This document shows, in pieces, positions 1 to 6,909 of a DNA stretch of 64,000 nucleotides; position 1 is the stretch's first letter; every line of letters starts with the position of its first letter. Location: positions 1 through 64,000 of the forward strand of contig UQTR01000003.1 of the NCBI GenBank assembly GCA_900544065.1. The letters are read 5' to 3'. This DNA comes from an uncultured Collinsella sp. (GTDB lineage Bacteria; Actinomycetota; Coriobacteriia; Coriobacteriales; Coriobacteriaceae). Position numbers and translations under genes: made by a program. The notes beneath the pieces are model-generated. The model saw only the letters and a list, made by a program, of their open reading frames with translations, searched no databases and was not told the DNA's origin.

Positions 1-56
1 TTTTTTCAAGCAGAAGACGGCATACGAGATGTCTTAGGGTCTCGTGGGCTCGGCAG
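1..56. other. Illumina Nextera P7 adapter remnant (artefact)
   Basis: After six T's, bases 7-30 are the Illumina P7 flow-cell sequence. Bases 31-38 fit an 8-base index and bases 39-53 are the start of the Nextera read-2 primer. Bases 54-56 (CAG) match the last bases of the Tn5 mosaic end, so the middle of the mosaic end appears to be missing. Genomic sequence starts at about 57. This marks a contig end and should be trimmed. Confidence 0.97.
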
Positions 57-417
57 TCGAAACCTGGTAGAAAAAGCCCTTAAAGTCGATCTGCATATCG
101 GTGATGGCAAGACCGAATAGGTCGTGCGCTTCGTTTTCAAACGGGAATACCGCCGGATAGTACGAGCTGATGGACGGAATCTCCTGGTACTGGTCGATGC
201 CCTCAACCACCAGGTTCTCAATCGCATAGCTGCCGTCCTGCGCAATATGCTCCTGAGCAGCACGAACGTTGATAAACGTATAGACCAAGCGATACGAGCC
301 ATCGTCGACGTTGCGCTCGGCGTGCATCTGCACAAAGCGCGCGCCGACGCCCTTGAGCACCTGGACATGCGGCAGGAGCTCGTCGATCCCGACGGTGGTA
401 TAGATAGCCTTTTGCAT
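57..417 (-). CDS. NADH-quinone oxidoreductase subunit C / hydrogenase 30-kDa-like subunit, 3' end missing
   Basis: The protein resembles the 30-kDa (NuoC, or HycE N-terminal) subunit of complex I and group 4 [NiFe] hydrogenases, a peripheral-arm protein next to the NuoB-like subunit. About 120 residues are visible, including the family-typical stretch YYPAVFPFENEAHDLFG. The reading frame then runs into adapter sequence, so the last six apparent residues are artefactual and the real C-terminus is absent. The ATG at 417 shares one base with the stop codon of the upstream NuoB-like gene, so the two are translationally coupled. The next gene expected on the missing side is the large catalytic (NuoD/HycE-like) subunit. 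Whether the complex is a hydrogenase or another complex-I relative cannot be settled without it. Confidence 0.8.
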
Positions 418-1037
418 TACTCGACCTCCTTTGCAGCGGCGGGAGTCTCAGCAGGTGCGTCGCCAGCGGCGGGCGCAGCAGGCTTCCCGGCGGGCGCGTC
501 ACCGGCACCATCAGCCCCGGCCCCCGCAGCAGCCACAAACCCGTCCTCGCCCAGCTCGACGCCGCCGTCCCAGGTGGCGGCGCCGCCCACGGTAAGCGGA
601 TCGCCGCCGGCGCGCATCACGGCCTCCTTCTGGTCCAGGATGCCACACGCCTCCACGATGGCATCGATCACCGTCTCGGGGCGAATGGCGCACCCGGGCG
701 CGTACACGTCCACGGGAATCGCGCGGTCCACGCCGCCGATCACGTTGTAGGCATCGCGGAACACGCCGCCCGAACACGCGCAGATGCCGCACGCCACCAC
801 GCACTTGGGCTCGAGCATCTGGTTGTAAATCTGGCGCACGACAGGCAGGTTCTGGGCATTGACCGACCCCGTCACCAAAAAGATATCCGCATGCTTGGGG
901 TTGCCGGTGTTGACCACGCCAAAGCGCTCCGCATCGAACAGCGGCGTGAGCGAGGCCAGCACCTCGATATCGCATCCGTTGCAGCTCGAACCGTCGTAAT
1001 GAATAACCCACGGTGAGCGCGACATTTTATGATCCAT
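417..1037 (-). CDS. NuoB/HycG-like iron-sulfur subunit of a complex-I-related enzyme
   Basis: This 206-residue protein matches the small subunit of group 4 [NiFe] hydrogenases (HycG/EchC) and NuoB, which carries the 4Fe-4S cluster closest to the catalytic or quinone site. C19 and C22 lie in SCNGCDIEV, and further cysteines lie in a CGICACSGG stretch and in YAPGC. The CNGCDIE wording is closer to HycG/EchC than to respiratory NuoB, so a ferredoxin- or formate-linked hydrogenase is the better guess. After about residue 145 there is a low-complexity tail rich in Ala, Gly and Pro that the usual family members lack. AGGAGG lies about eight bases upstream of the ATG. It sits 12 bases after the fused membrane subunit gene. 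Confidence 0.82.
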   Translation of the reverse strand: MDHKMSRSPWVIHYDGSSCNGCDIEVLASLTPLFDAERFGVVNTGNPKHADIFLVTGSVNAQNLPVVRQIYNQMLEPKCVVACGICACSGGVFRDAYNVIGGVDRAIPVDVYAPGCAIRPETVIDAIVEACGILDQKEAVMRAGGDPLTVGGAATWDGGVELGEDGFVAAAGAGADGAGDAPAGKPAAPAAGDAPAETPAAAKEVE

Positions 1038-1049
1038 GGATGCCGCCTC

Positions 1050-3932
1050 CTAAATAAATACGTCGACGAGGATGGGCATAAGGTTGAGCAGGCCAAACAC
1101 CAGCGCCACGCCCCATCCGAGCCTAAAGCAGCTGCGCCAGGTGCTGCGTGCGAAGGTGTTGTCGATCAGGACCTCGACAAAATACGTCGCGGCCATCACG
1201 ACCAGGGCTACGACCCAGCTCACCGGGTTGTCCCAAACAAAGAACATGCCCACCCACATCAAAAACAGCACGGTCTCGCACCAGTGCATAAGGGTCATCT
1301 TGGCCAGCGTGCCGCCGCTCATCTCGGTGGCGACGCCCTGGACAATCTCCTGATGCGCGTGATGCGAGTACGAAAGGTCGAACGGCGACTTGCGTAGCTT
1401 GATGGTGAGCACCGCAAGCAGCGCCAGGAAAACGGGCGCACTGTACACGATGATGGGCGCCGACTGCCCGGTCACGGCGATGGAATCAAAGCTATCGGTG
1501 GCGAGATACAGGCCCACGCTCATCAGCAGAACGGCGGGCTCGTAGCTCATAACCTGCAGCAACTCGCGATCGGCGCCGACCTGCGCAAACGGGCTTTGCG
1601 TCGAGGCGGACGCCAGCACCACAAAGATCGCGGCGAGCGTAACCATAAACGCGCACAGCAGCGTGTTGGAGCCCGACACAAAGATGCCGCCGCCCACCAC
1701 GGTAAAGATGAGCGCGCACGCCATATAGGTATCGTCCATGGTGTTTACGCTGGCAGGGGCTTTGCGCAGCAGCTTGGCAACGTCGTAGAAGGGCTGCAGC
1801 AGGCGCGGGCCCACGCGGCCCTGCATGCGGGCGGACAGCTTGCGGTCAACGCCGTCGATCAGGCCGCCCACAAGCGGCGCAATCAAGGCAAACGCCACGG
1901 TACCAACAAAAATACCCACGACGCCCGAACCTTCAAAATACTTACCGCGCAGCACCGAGGGCGCGCTCATGGCAAGCCGCTCGGGCCCAATCCACGCGCA
2001 ACACAGCAGCGCAAACAAGATAATGCTGCAGCACACGACGCTACCCGCAGGGCCAATACGCTTCTCGCCAAGGGCGTCCTCCGAGTACCAATTGCGCTTT
2101 TCGGCCTTCACCTCGTGTCCCATCGAGCCGCGGAAATGGCGATATTTGTCGGTTCCCACGCCCGAAAGGTACACGTTGACGTGCGGCTTATTGCTCACGC
2201 GGAACGACGTCAGCAGCACCACGGCGATAAACGCTACGATAACCACCATCAGATACATGGCGTCCTTGCCAATAACGTACGGCACGCGGCCAAACACCAT
2301 GGCGAGATAGGGCGATACCAGACCGCTCGAGATAACCGGAAACGCCACGCAACACAGAATCAGCAGCGCGGCGATGGTGTTGAGCGCCATCCATTCGGTC
2401 TTATGGACATTGACCTCGACGTTTTGAGCCGTGGGGTCGACGCCCGAAAGCTTGGCAAGCCACTTGCCCCAGAAGAAGAACGTCGCGGCCGAGCCAAAGG
2501 CAAGCACCATGATCATGAGCACGTTGCCGGTCTGGGCAAACGCCACCAGGGCGCCCCACTTGGACACGAGCATGCCAAACGGCGCCACAAACATGCCCAT
2601 GATGCCCAGCATCATCAGGCGCGTCAGGTGCGGCATGCGGCTGAACATGCCGTCCATGTCCTCGATATTGCGGCTGCCGATATGATGCTCGGCCGTGCCC
2701 ACGCACAGGAACAGCAGCGACTTGGCCACCGTGTGGAACAGGATCAGGAAGATGGCCGCCCACACGGCCTCGGGCGCGCCGACACCCAAGCAGGCACTGA
2801 TGAGGCCCAAGTTGGAAATGGTGGAGTACGCGAGGACGCGTTTGGCGTTGCTCTGCGAGATGGCCATGAGGGCAGCGAGCAAAAACGTGATGGCACCCAC
2901 GCTCGTGACCATAAAGCCGGTCACGGGATAGATGGCATAGAGCGGGCTCAGCTTGACCATCAGGAACACGCCGGCCTTGACCATGGTGGACGAGTGCAGC
3001 AGGGCGCTCGTGGGCGTGGGGGCAACCATGGCGCCCAATAGCCAAGTGTGGAACGGCATCTGTGCGGCCTTGGTGAGTGCGGCGAGCGACAGCAGAACGA
3101 CCGGCATCACCAGCAGCGCGGATTGCGCGGTTCCGGCGCCGGAAAGCTCGATCATGCCCGAGATGGTCAGCGGCATGCCGTTAACGTGCAGGTACATGAG
3201 TCCGGCCAAAAACGCGATACCGCCCAGCATGTTGAGGATGATCTGGGTGAAGGCGTTCTTGATGGCCTCGGGCGTGCGCGTGTAGCCAATCATAAGGAAC
3301 GAGCACACGGTGGTGATTTCCCAGCCGCAGAACAGCCACTCAAGGTTGTCGCTCGTCACGATGACGAACATGGCCGAGAGGAACAGGAACATAAGCGCCA
3401 GGAACTGCGGGCGACGGTCGGGCGCGGTCTGCCCGCGCAGCGCAGCCTCGTGCTCGTCATGAGCCTGGAAGTCCTTCATGTAGCCCAGGGCATACACGCA
3501 GATTAGGCTGCCGACAATGCCGACGGCGAGGACCATGATCACACTCATGTAGTCCAGGTAGAGCGGCGTCGCCGTGACGGCTTCGGCCGCGGGCAGCGTC
3601 ATGGCTGCAAAGGCGAGCGAGCCCACCAGCTGGACTATGCCGAGCACCGTGGTGAGCGCGTTCCTATATTTGTACGCGTTGTACAGGATGACGGCGCACA
3701 GGACGACGTCGATGGCGGAGCTGATGATCGAGAGCACATGCGAGGTGCCGGGGGCAACCTCAAAGCTCTGCGGACCCGTGCCAAAAAACATGACGGCGAC
3801 TACAACTGTCACCGCCATAATAATGCCGGAACCTATGAGCCCCACCGCATCGCGGGCGCGGTCACCGCGCGCGAGCAGCATGCCCAGCGCTGGTACCAGC
3901 GGAAACAGGGCAAGGAAATACAGTAGCGTCAT
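1050..3932 (-). CDS. Fusion of a NuoL/HyfB-type antiporter subunit and a NuoH/HyfC-type subunit
   Basis: This 960-residue integral membrane protein should form the proton- or sodium-translocating arm of a complex-I-like oxidoreductase. Residues about 1-600 are a multi-TM antiporter-like subunit (HyfB/NuoL/Mrp family), with conserved TM helices containing WLLGAMVAPTPTSALLHSS. After a soluble linker at about 600-640, residues to 960 are an HyfC/EchB/NuoH-like subunit. Its signature is the GRVGPRLLQPFYDVAKLL loop and the EVLIDNTFARSTW helix near the end. In most bacteria these are separate genes, and no stop or frameshift is visible between them. It is the first gene of the visible operon, followed by the NuoB- and NuoC-like genes. 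The ATG at 3932 has a GGGAG element upstream. Confidence 0.85.
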   Translation of the reverse strand: MTLLYFLALFPLVPALGMLLARGDRARDAVGLIGSGIIMAVTVVVAVMFFGTGPQSFEVAPGTSHVLSIISSAIDVVLCAVILYNAYKYRNALTTVLGIVQLVGSLAFAAMTLPAAEAVTATPLYLDYMSVIMVLAVGIVGSLICVYALGYMKDFQAHDEHEAALRGQTAPDRRPQFLALMFLFLSAMFVIVTSDNLEWLFCGWEITTVCSFLMIGYTRTPEAIKNAFTQIILNMLGGIAFLAGLMYLHVNGMPLTISGMIELSGAGTAQSALLVMPVVLLSLAALTKAAQMPFHTWLLGAMVAPTPTSALLHSSTMVKAGVFLMVKLSPLYAIYPVTGFMVTSVGAITFLLAALMAISQSNAKRVLAYSTISNLGLISACLGVGAPEAVWAAIFLILFHTVAKSLLFLCVGTAEHHIGSRNIEDMDGMFSRMPHLTRLMMLGIMGMFVAPFGMLVSKWGALVAFAQTGNVLMIMVLAFGSAATFFFWGKWLAKLSGVDPTAQNVEVNVHKTEWMALNTIAALLILCCVAFPVISSGLVSPYLAMVFGRVPYVIGKDAMYLMVVIVAFIAVVLLTSFRVSNKPHVNVYLSGVGTDKYRHFRGSMGHEVKAEKRNWYSEDALGEKRIGPAGSVVCCSIILFALLCCAWIGPERLAMSAPSVLRGKYFEGSGVVGIFVGTVAFALIAPLVGGLIDGVDRKLSARMQGRVGPRLLQPFYDVAKLLRKAPASVNTMDDTYMACALIFTVVGGGIFVSGSNTLLCAFMVTLAAIFVVLASASTQSPFAQVGADRELLQVMSYEPAVLLMSVGLYLATDSFDSIAVTGQSAPIIVYSAPVFLALLAVLTIKLRKSPFDLSYSHHAHQEIVQGVATEMSGGTLAKMTLMHWCETVLFLMWVGMFFVWDNPVSWVVALVVMAATYFVEVLIDNTFARSTWRSCFRLGWGVALVFGLLNLMPILVDVFI

Positions 3933-4187
3933 ACCATCACTCCCCCATGCAAAAACGCTGCAATTGTTTAACGTTATAGCTCAATTGAGGAGTAGCGGCG
4001 GCGGGTTTTCGGTCAACTGGGGAGTTTTAGGCGTACGGGGTAAGGGCACGTCTGCTTTGGAGCAGAGAGGCGACGCTCCCCTATCGCAGCGACAGGCGCG
4101 CGGGCCACTGCGCGCGGTTTATTGGCCACTTCGGAGGATGTCCCGACAGGCTCGCGCCGGTCCAAAAAGTTGGCGCGGCAAGAAAAA

Positions 4188-4205
4188 TGCGCCCCCGTGG
4201 GCGCA
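4188..4205 (-). terminator. Rho-independent terminator of the HTH gene
   Basis: A perfect 7-bp stem (TGCGCCC with GGGCGCA) and a 4-base loop are followed on the minus strand by a T-run (4187-4183). It lies 13 bases beyond the stop codon of the HTH gene. The rest of 3933-4187, between this gene and the complex-I-like operon, holds the promoter region of that operon (AT-rich at 3955-3990). I see no gene in it. Confidence 0.75.
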
Positions 4206-4217
4206 CCATCCCGTTTG

Positions 4218-4622
4218 CTATTCCGCCTTTTTAACGCGCGGCTTGCGACCGCGCGGCTTATCGACCAGTGCGGACTCACCGCCCTCGCGGTACTGACGGC
4301 ACCAAGCCTTGACCGAAGACTCGCTGGGAATCTTGTGCTTGATCATGGCCTCGCGAACCGTCAAGCCGTTTTCCAGACGGTCCTTAACCACAGCGAGTTT
4401 TACGTCGTACGAATAGGTGTGATGATGCGAACCGGCATTGAGAACGGCGTCGGCACCGCCCACAGCATACGCGCGGGCCCACTGACGAGCCGTGGCCTGG
4501 GGAATGCCAAGCTCCGCGGCGAGGGCGCGATGACCGACCCCCTCTTGGAGGACCTCGACAGCGCGCTGCCTAACCTCGGGCGCATGCGTGCGAGTCCTTG
4601 TTGCTTCCGACATACCTGCCAT
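4218..4622 (-). CDS. Orphan IS3/IS150 OrfA-like double helix-turn-helix protein
   Basis: This 134-residue basic protein has two helix-turn-helix units. The first is at about residues 14-50 (RAVEVLQEGVGHRALAAELG then a recognition helix). The second is at about 75-112 (LTVREAMIKHKI, then WCRQYREGGESAL). This resembles the N-terminal DNA-binding half of IS150-type OrfA, which recognises transposon ends. It lacks the leucine-zipper C-terminus, ends in a KPRGRKPRVKK tail, and has no OrfB transposase gene on either side. It is therefore either an IS remnant or a domesticated DNA-binding protein. Its own terminator follows. The ATG at 4622 is used, but ATG 4613 is also possible. Confidence 0.6.
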   Translation of the reverse strand: MAGMSEATRTRTHAPEVRQRAVEVLQEGVGHRALAAELGIPQATARQWARAYAVGGADAVLNAGSHHHTYSYDVKLAVVKDRLENGLTVREAMIKHKIPSESSVKAWCRQYREGGESALVDKPRGRKPRVKKAE

Positions 4623-4887
4623 TTCTTAGCCTTAACCGTTAACCTGCTTTCTTACGTGCATGTTAGATAGTAGCATTTTGCTGTTTGCACGTAACAGTTA
4701 ATTGAAAATCGCAATTTCGCTATCTGGGCATTTGCCATTACTTTGCAACAGTTCTTTAGGTTTTATTTACGCAGCTAGTTGGCTCGCGGCTCATTGACGG
4801 TATTTTACCAACCAGATTGGTATATTTTTGTCTGGCTGGTATGGTTTGTTTAATTATTAACCCCTCGTCAGTCCGCACCTAACAAGT
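4623..4887. promoter_or_regulatory. AT-rich intergenic region upstream of the HTH gene
   Basis: This stretch is much richer in A and T than its surroundings and contains no plausible gene. It should carry the promoter of the HTH gene on the minus strand. An imperfect inverted repeat lies at 4806-4816 and 4831-4841 (TACCAACCAGA against TCTGGCTGGTA, one mismatch) and could be an operator. The rise in AT content is compatible with an old insertion. Confidence 0.4.
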
Positions 4888-4985
4888 CAGCTTTCCACTT
4901 GCTTTCCAGCTTTCCAGCTAACTTACCAGCTTTCCACCTTAGGTGGTAAGTTACGTGGAAAGTTGGAAAGAAGCTGGAAAACCGA
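4888..4985. repeat. Downstream copy of the TTTCCA/TTACCAGC palindromic repeat
   Basis: The region is built from short TTTCCAGC and TTACCAGC units and their complements around the centre CCACCTTAGGTGG. Bases 4927-4962 match 6535-6570 at 35 of 36 positions in the same orientation, so the two copies form a direct repeat around the AlbA_2 gene. It also lies just past that gene's stop and could fold as its terminator. Confidence 0.75.
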
Positions 4986-5005
4986 AGCATGGGCGACGGA
5001 CAGCC

Positions 5006-6475
5006 CTACTTCGCGAGTCGATACCGTTGTCGTGGGCTGCGCGGGGGCTCCATCGCCTCAATCTTGCCCGCACCAATCAAGCCTTTTATGTGGTTGGAAA
5101 CGGCGCTCCTGCTCAAGCCCGAAGCGTCGGTGAGCTCCTTAGTCGAGGCCGAAGAATGTGTTGCCAGGTAATCCAAGATTGCCTCGTCCACATGCCCCAC
5201 AGATGTCACCTGTTCCGCCCGCATAATCTTTCGCTTGTCGAACGTCAGCGAAAAAGAAACCGTCGAGTTCTTTGGTTCGGGCGGCAACATGTTTGCCCGC
5301 TCGAGTTGCTCACCTATCTCCTGATAACCAGTGCCGCGATTTTCGACCACGTAGCCACCGCCTGGGTACGGTGTGGTCTCGAGGATATTTGAAAGGAACT
5401 GGTTTCTGGATGACGAAACCCCAGAAATTCCCAGCGAATCGATCGTTACATCGCCGTACAGCCCGCCGGGATTGAGAATCTCGACGCGGTCGATATACAG
5501 GTTGACCTGCACTTGTGAGCCGCGCGCGGCGGAAGAGTAGTCGCGGTGCATGAGCGCGTTCGCCACCGCCTCGCGCAGCGCCACGGGCGGATAATCGGGC
5601 ACATCTTTCCGGAACGCACCCTCGATAACCGCGGCGTTTCGGGTGTTTCTCGCAACGGCGGCAAGCACGTCCTCAATCATGAAAGGGATCGGACCCAAAA
5701 TGGTCTGAGAATCCACAAAACGCTTGTTATCGCTTACTCGCTGCGTTTTTGTGGTCCCGGGGTACGCCGTAAAGGTCACATTGAGACGTGGGAAGAACTT
5801 TTGCGGAAACCGTCCCATCGCGACAATTGCGGCAAGCGTCGGCACGATTGCGTCGTCCAACCTTTTGGTCACATGCAGGTCAAGGAGAATCTCATCGTCG
5901 CTTCTGGTGCCCAAAAGCCTAGGGTGCAGCTCGCGCTGGCGTTTTATAAACCCTTGCAAAAGATCGGCGTCAAGGTCATCGAGCGTGGCACCTTCGACTG
6001 GCTCGTCGTCGTATGTAGGCTGAACATGCTCCTCCATAAAGCGATCGATTTCGTAGGGAGTCATGCGCCGGTCGCCGTCGCCCGTACGGATAAAGGACGA
6101 ATCGTACATGCCGCGCGCCGCAATGTAGCAGGGCTTATCGCGTGGATGCATCTCATTGATGCGCGCACAAAGCACCAGCTTATCCTCGAAGGGGAGCACT
6201 TGGATATCCGGCCTCACAACGGGCGTCAGCTTTTCACATGCAGAAGAGAGGGCGTCTTGCATCTTGCGAGCATCAAAACCCTCGACGGGCACAAACCCGT
6301 TCTTTTCGGAAATGCCGAGGATGATAAAGCCGCCCTGCGCGTTAGAAAAAGCCGAAAGCGTCTCGACGATGCTTTTGGGAAGCGCGCCCTTGGCTTCTTT
6401 TACTTCGTACTGCTGGGTGTCGTTTCCTATTGCCCGCAGATGATGGATAACCTGCGCCAACCACTCCTCATTCAT
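5006..6475 (-). CDS. AlbA_2/Schlafen-type ATP-binding transcriptional regulator
   Basis: This 489-residue protein has the COG2865 layout. Residues about 20-130 form an AlbA_2 (Schlafen AAA_4) domain with YEVKEAKGALP and GGFIILGI. A GHKL-like ATPase region follows (REAVANALMHRDYS, then EILNPGGLYG). A C-terminal winged helix (about 430-480: STKELTDASGLSRSAVSNHI) completes it. Such proteins are usually DNA-binding regulators of unknown signal. An upstream GTG at 6505 is in frame but lies inside the repeat. The ATG at 6475 has GGGAGG six bases upstream and is chosen. The gene is flanked on both sides by the same palindromic repeat, which suggests autoregulation or acquisition as a cassette. Confidence 0.8.
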   Translation of the reverse strand: MNEEWLAQVIHHLRAIGNDTQQYEVKEAKGALPKSIVETLSAFSNAQGGFIILGISEKNGFVPVEGFDARKMQDALSSACEKLTPVVRPDIQVLPFEDKLVLCARINEMHPRDKPCYIAARGMYDSSFIRTGDGDRRMTPYEIDRFMEEHVQPTYDDEPVEGATLDDLDADLLQGFIKRQRELHPRLLGTRSDDEILLDLHVTKRLDDAIVPTLAAIVAMGRFPQKFFPRLNVTFTAYPGTTKTQRVSDNKRFVDSQTILGPIPFMIEDVLAAVARNTRNAAVIEGAFRKDVPDYPPVALREAVANALMHRDYSSAARGSQVQVNLYIDRVEILNPGGLYGDVTIDSLGISGVSSSRNQFLSNILETTPYPGGGYVVENRGTGYQEIGEQLERANMLPPEPKNSTVSFSLTFDKRKIMRAEQVTSVGHVDEAILDYLATHSSASTKELTDASGLSRSAVSNHIKGLIGAGKIEAMEPPRSPRQRYRLAK

Positions 6476-6495
6476 GCCGAACCTCCCAACTTTCC

Positions 6496-6592
6496 AACTT
6501 TCCACCTAACTTACCAGCTTTCCACTTAACTTTCCAGCTTTCCACCTTAGGTGGTAAGTTAAGTGGAAAGCTGGTAAGTTAGGTGGAAAGTT
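6496..6592. repeat. Large palindrome upstream of the AlbA_2 gene
   Basis: A perfect 36-bp inverted repeat (6496-6531 with 6557-6592) surrounds a 25-bp centre that is itself palindromic (CCACCTTAGGTGG). The arms are made of AACTTTCCACC, TAACTTACCAGC and TTTCCACTTAAC units. It lies immediately upstream of the AlbA_2 start and within its likely promoter, so an operator role is plausible. Part of it (6535-6570) is repeated downstream of the gene. Confidence 0.85.
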
Positions 6593-6611
6593 GCAGCGCC
6601 CCTTTCCGACA

Positions 6612-6824
6612 GCAGGTGGACAGTTAGTTCAGATACGTATTTTTTAGCACCGGCAAAACTGTCTTCCGGCCCCCGAGAGGCCCCGTTGACGACATATTGC
6701 ACGCCAATCGAGTTCTTTCGGCTAGCAAAACCTTGGTTTTGGGCTGCTAATTGCTCTAAAACGCGCGCCGGGAACCTCTGCGGCGGCTTGGATTTATACG
6801 TATCTGAACTAACTGTCCAGCAGG
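6612..6824. mobile_element. MITE-like element with 24-bp terminal inverted repeats and 5-bp target duplication
   Basis: Terminal inverted repeats at 6617-6640 and 6796-6819 are identical over 24 bp (they begin TGGACAGTTAGTTCAGATAC). They are flanked by the direct repeat GCAGG at 6612-6616 and 6820-6824. The 155-bp interior holds no plausible gene. The size (203 bp), perfect ends and target duplication are those of a non-autonomous miniature transposon. The mobilising transposase is not in this window. Confidence 0.85.
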
Positions 6825-6855
6825 GTTTCCAGACAGGTGGGTGCAAGCAAGAAAA

Positions 6856-6883
6856 GGGGCGGCAACTGGATGGTTGCCGCCCC
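6856..6883 (-). terminator. Terminator of the giant surface-protein operon
   Basis: A perfect 11-bp stem (GGGGCGGCAAC with GTTGCCGCCCC) and a 6-base loop are followed on the minus strand by TTTTCTTG. It lies 26 bases past the stop codon at 6910. Confidence 0.9.
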
Positions 6884-6909
6884 CTTTGCGAAGCCAGTTG
6901 GCTTCGGAA

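Noticed and set aside
4218..4622. Complete IS3-family insertion sequence
   Set aside because: Only an OrfA-like HTH protein is present. There is no OrfB with a DDE domain, and no terminal inverted repeats or target duplication were found around it.
5006..6505. GTG start at 6505 for the AlbA_2 protein
   Set aside because: The first ten codons would be read from the palindromic repeat. ATG 6475 has a good GGGAGG at the right distance.
6559..6846. A 95-codon minus-strand open frame across the MITE
   Set aside because: It spans the terminal repeats and the adjacent palindrome, has no ribosome site, and is best explained as chance coding inside the element.
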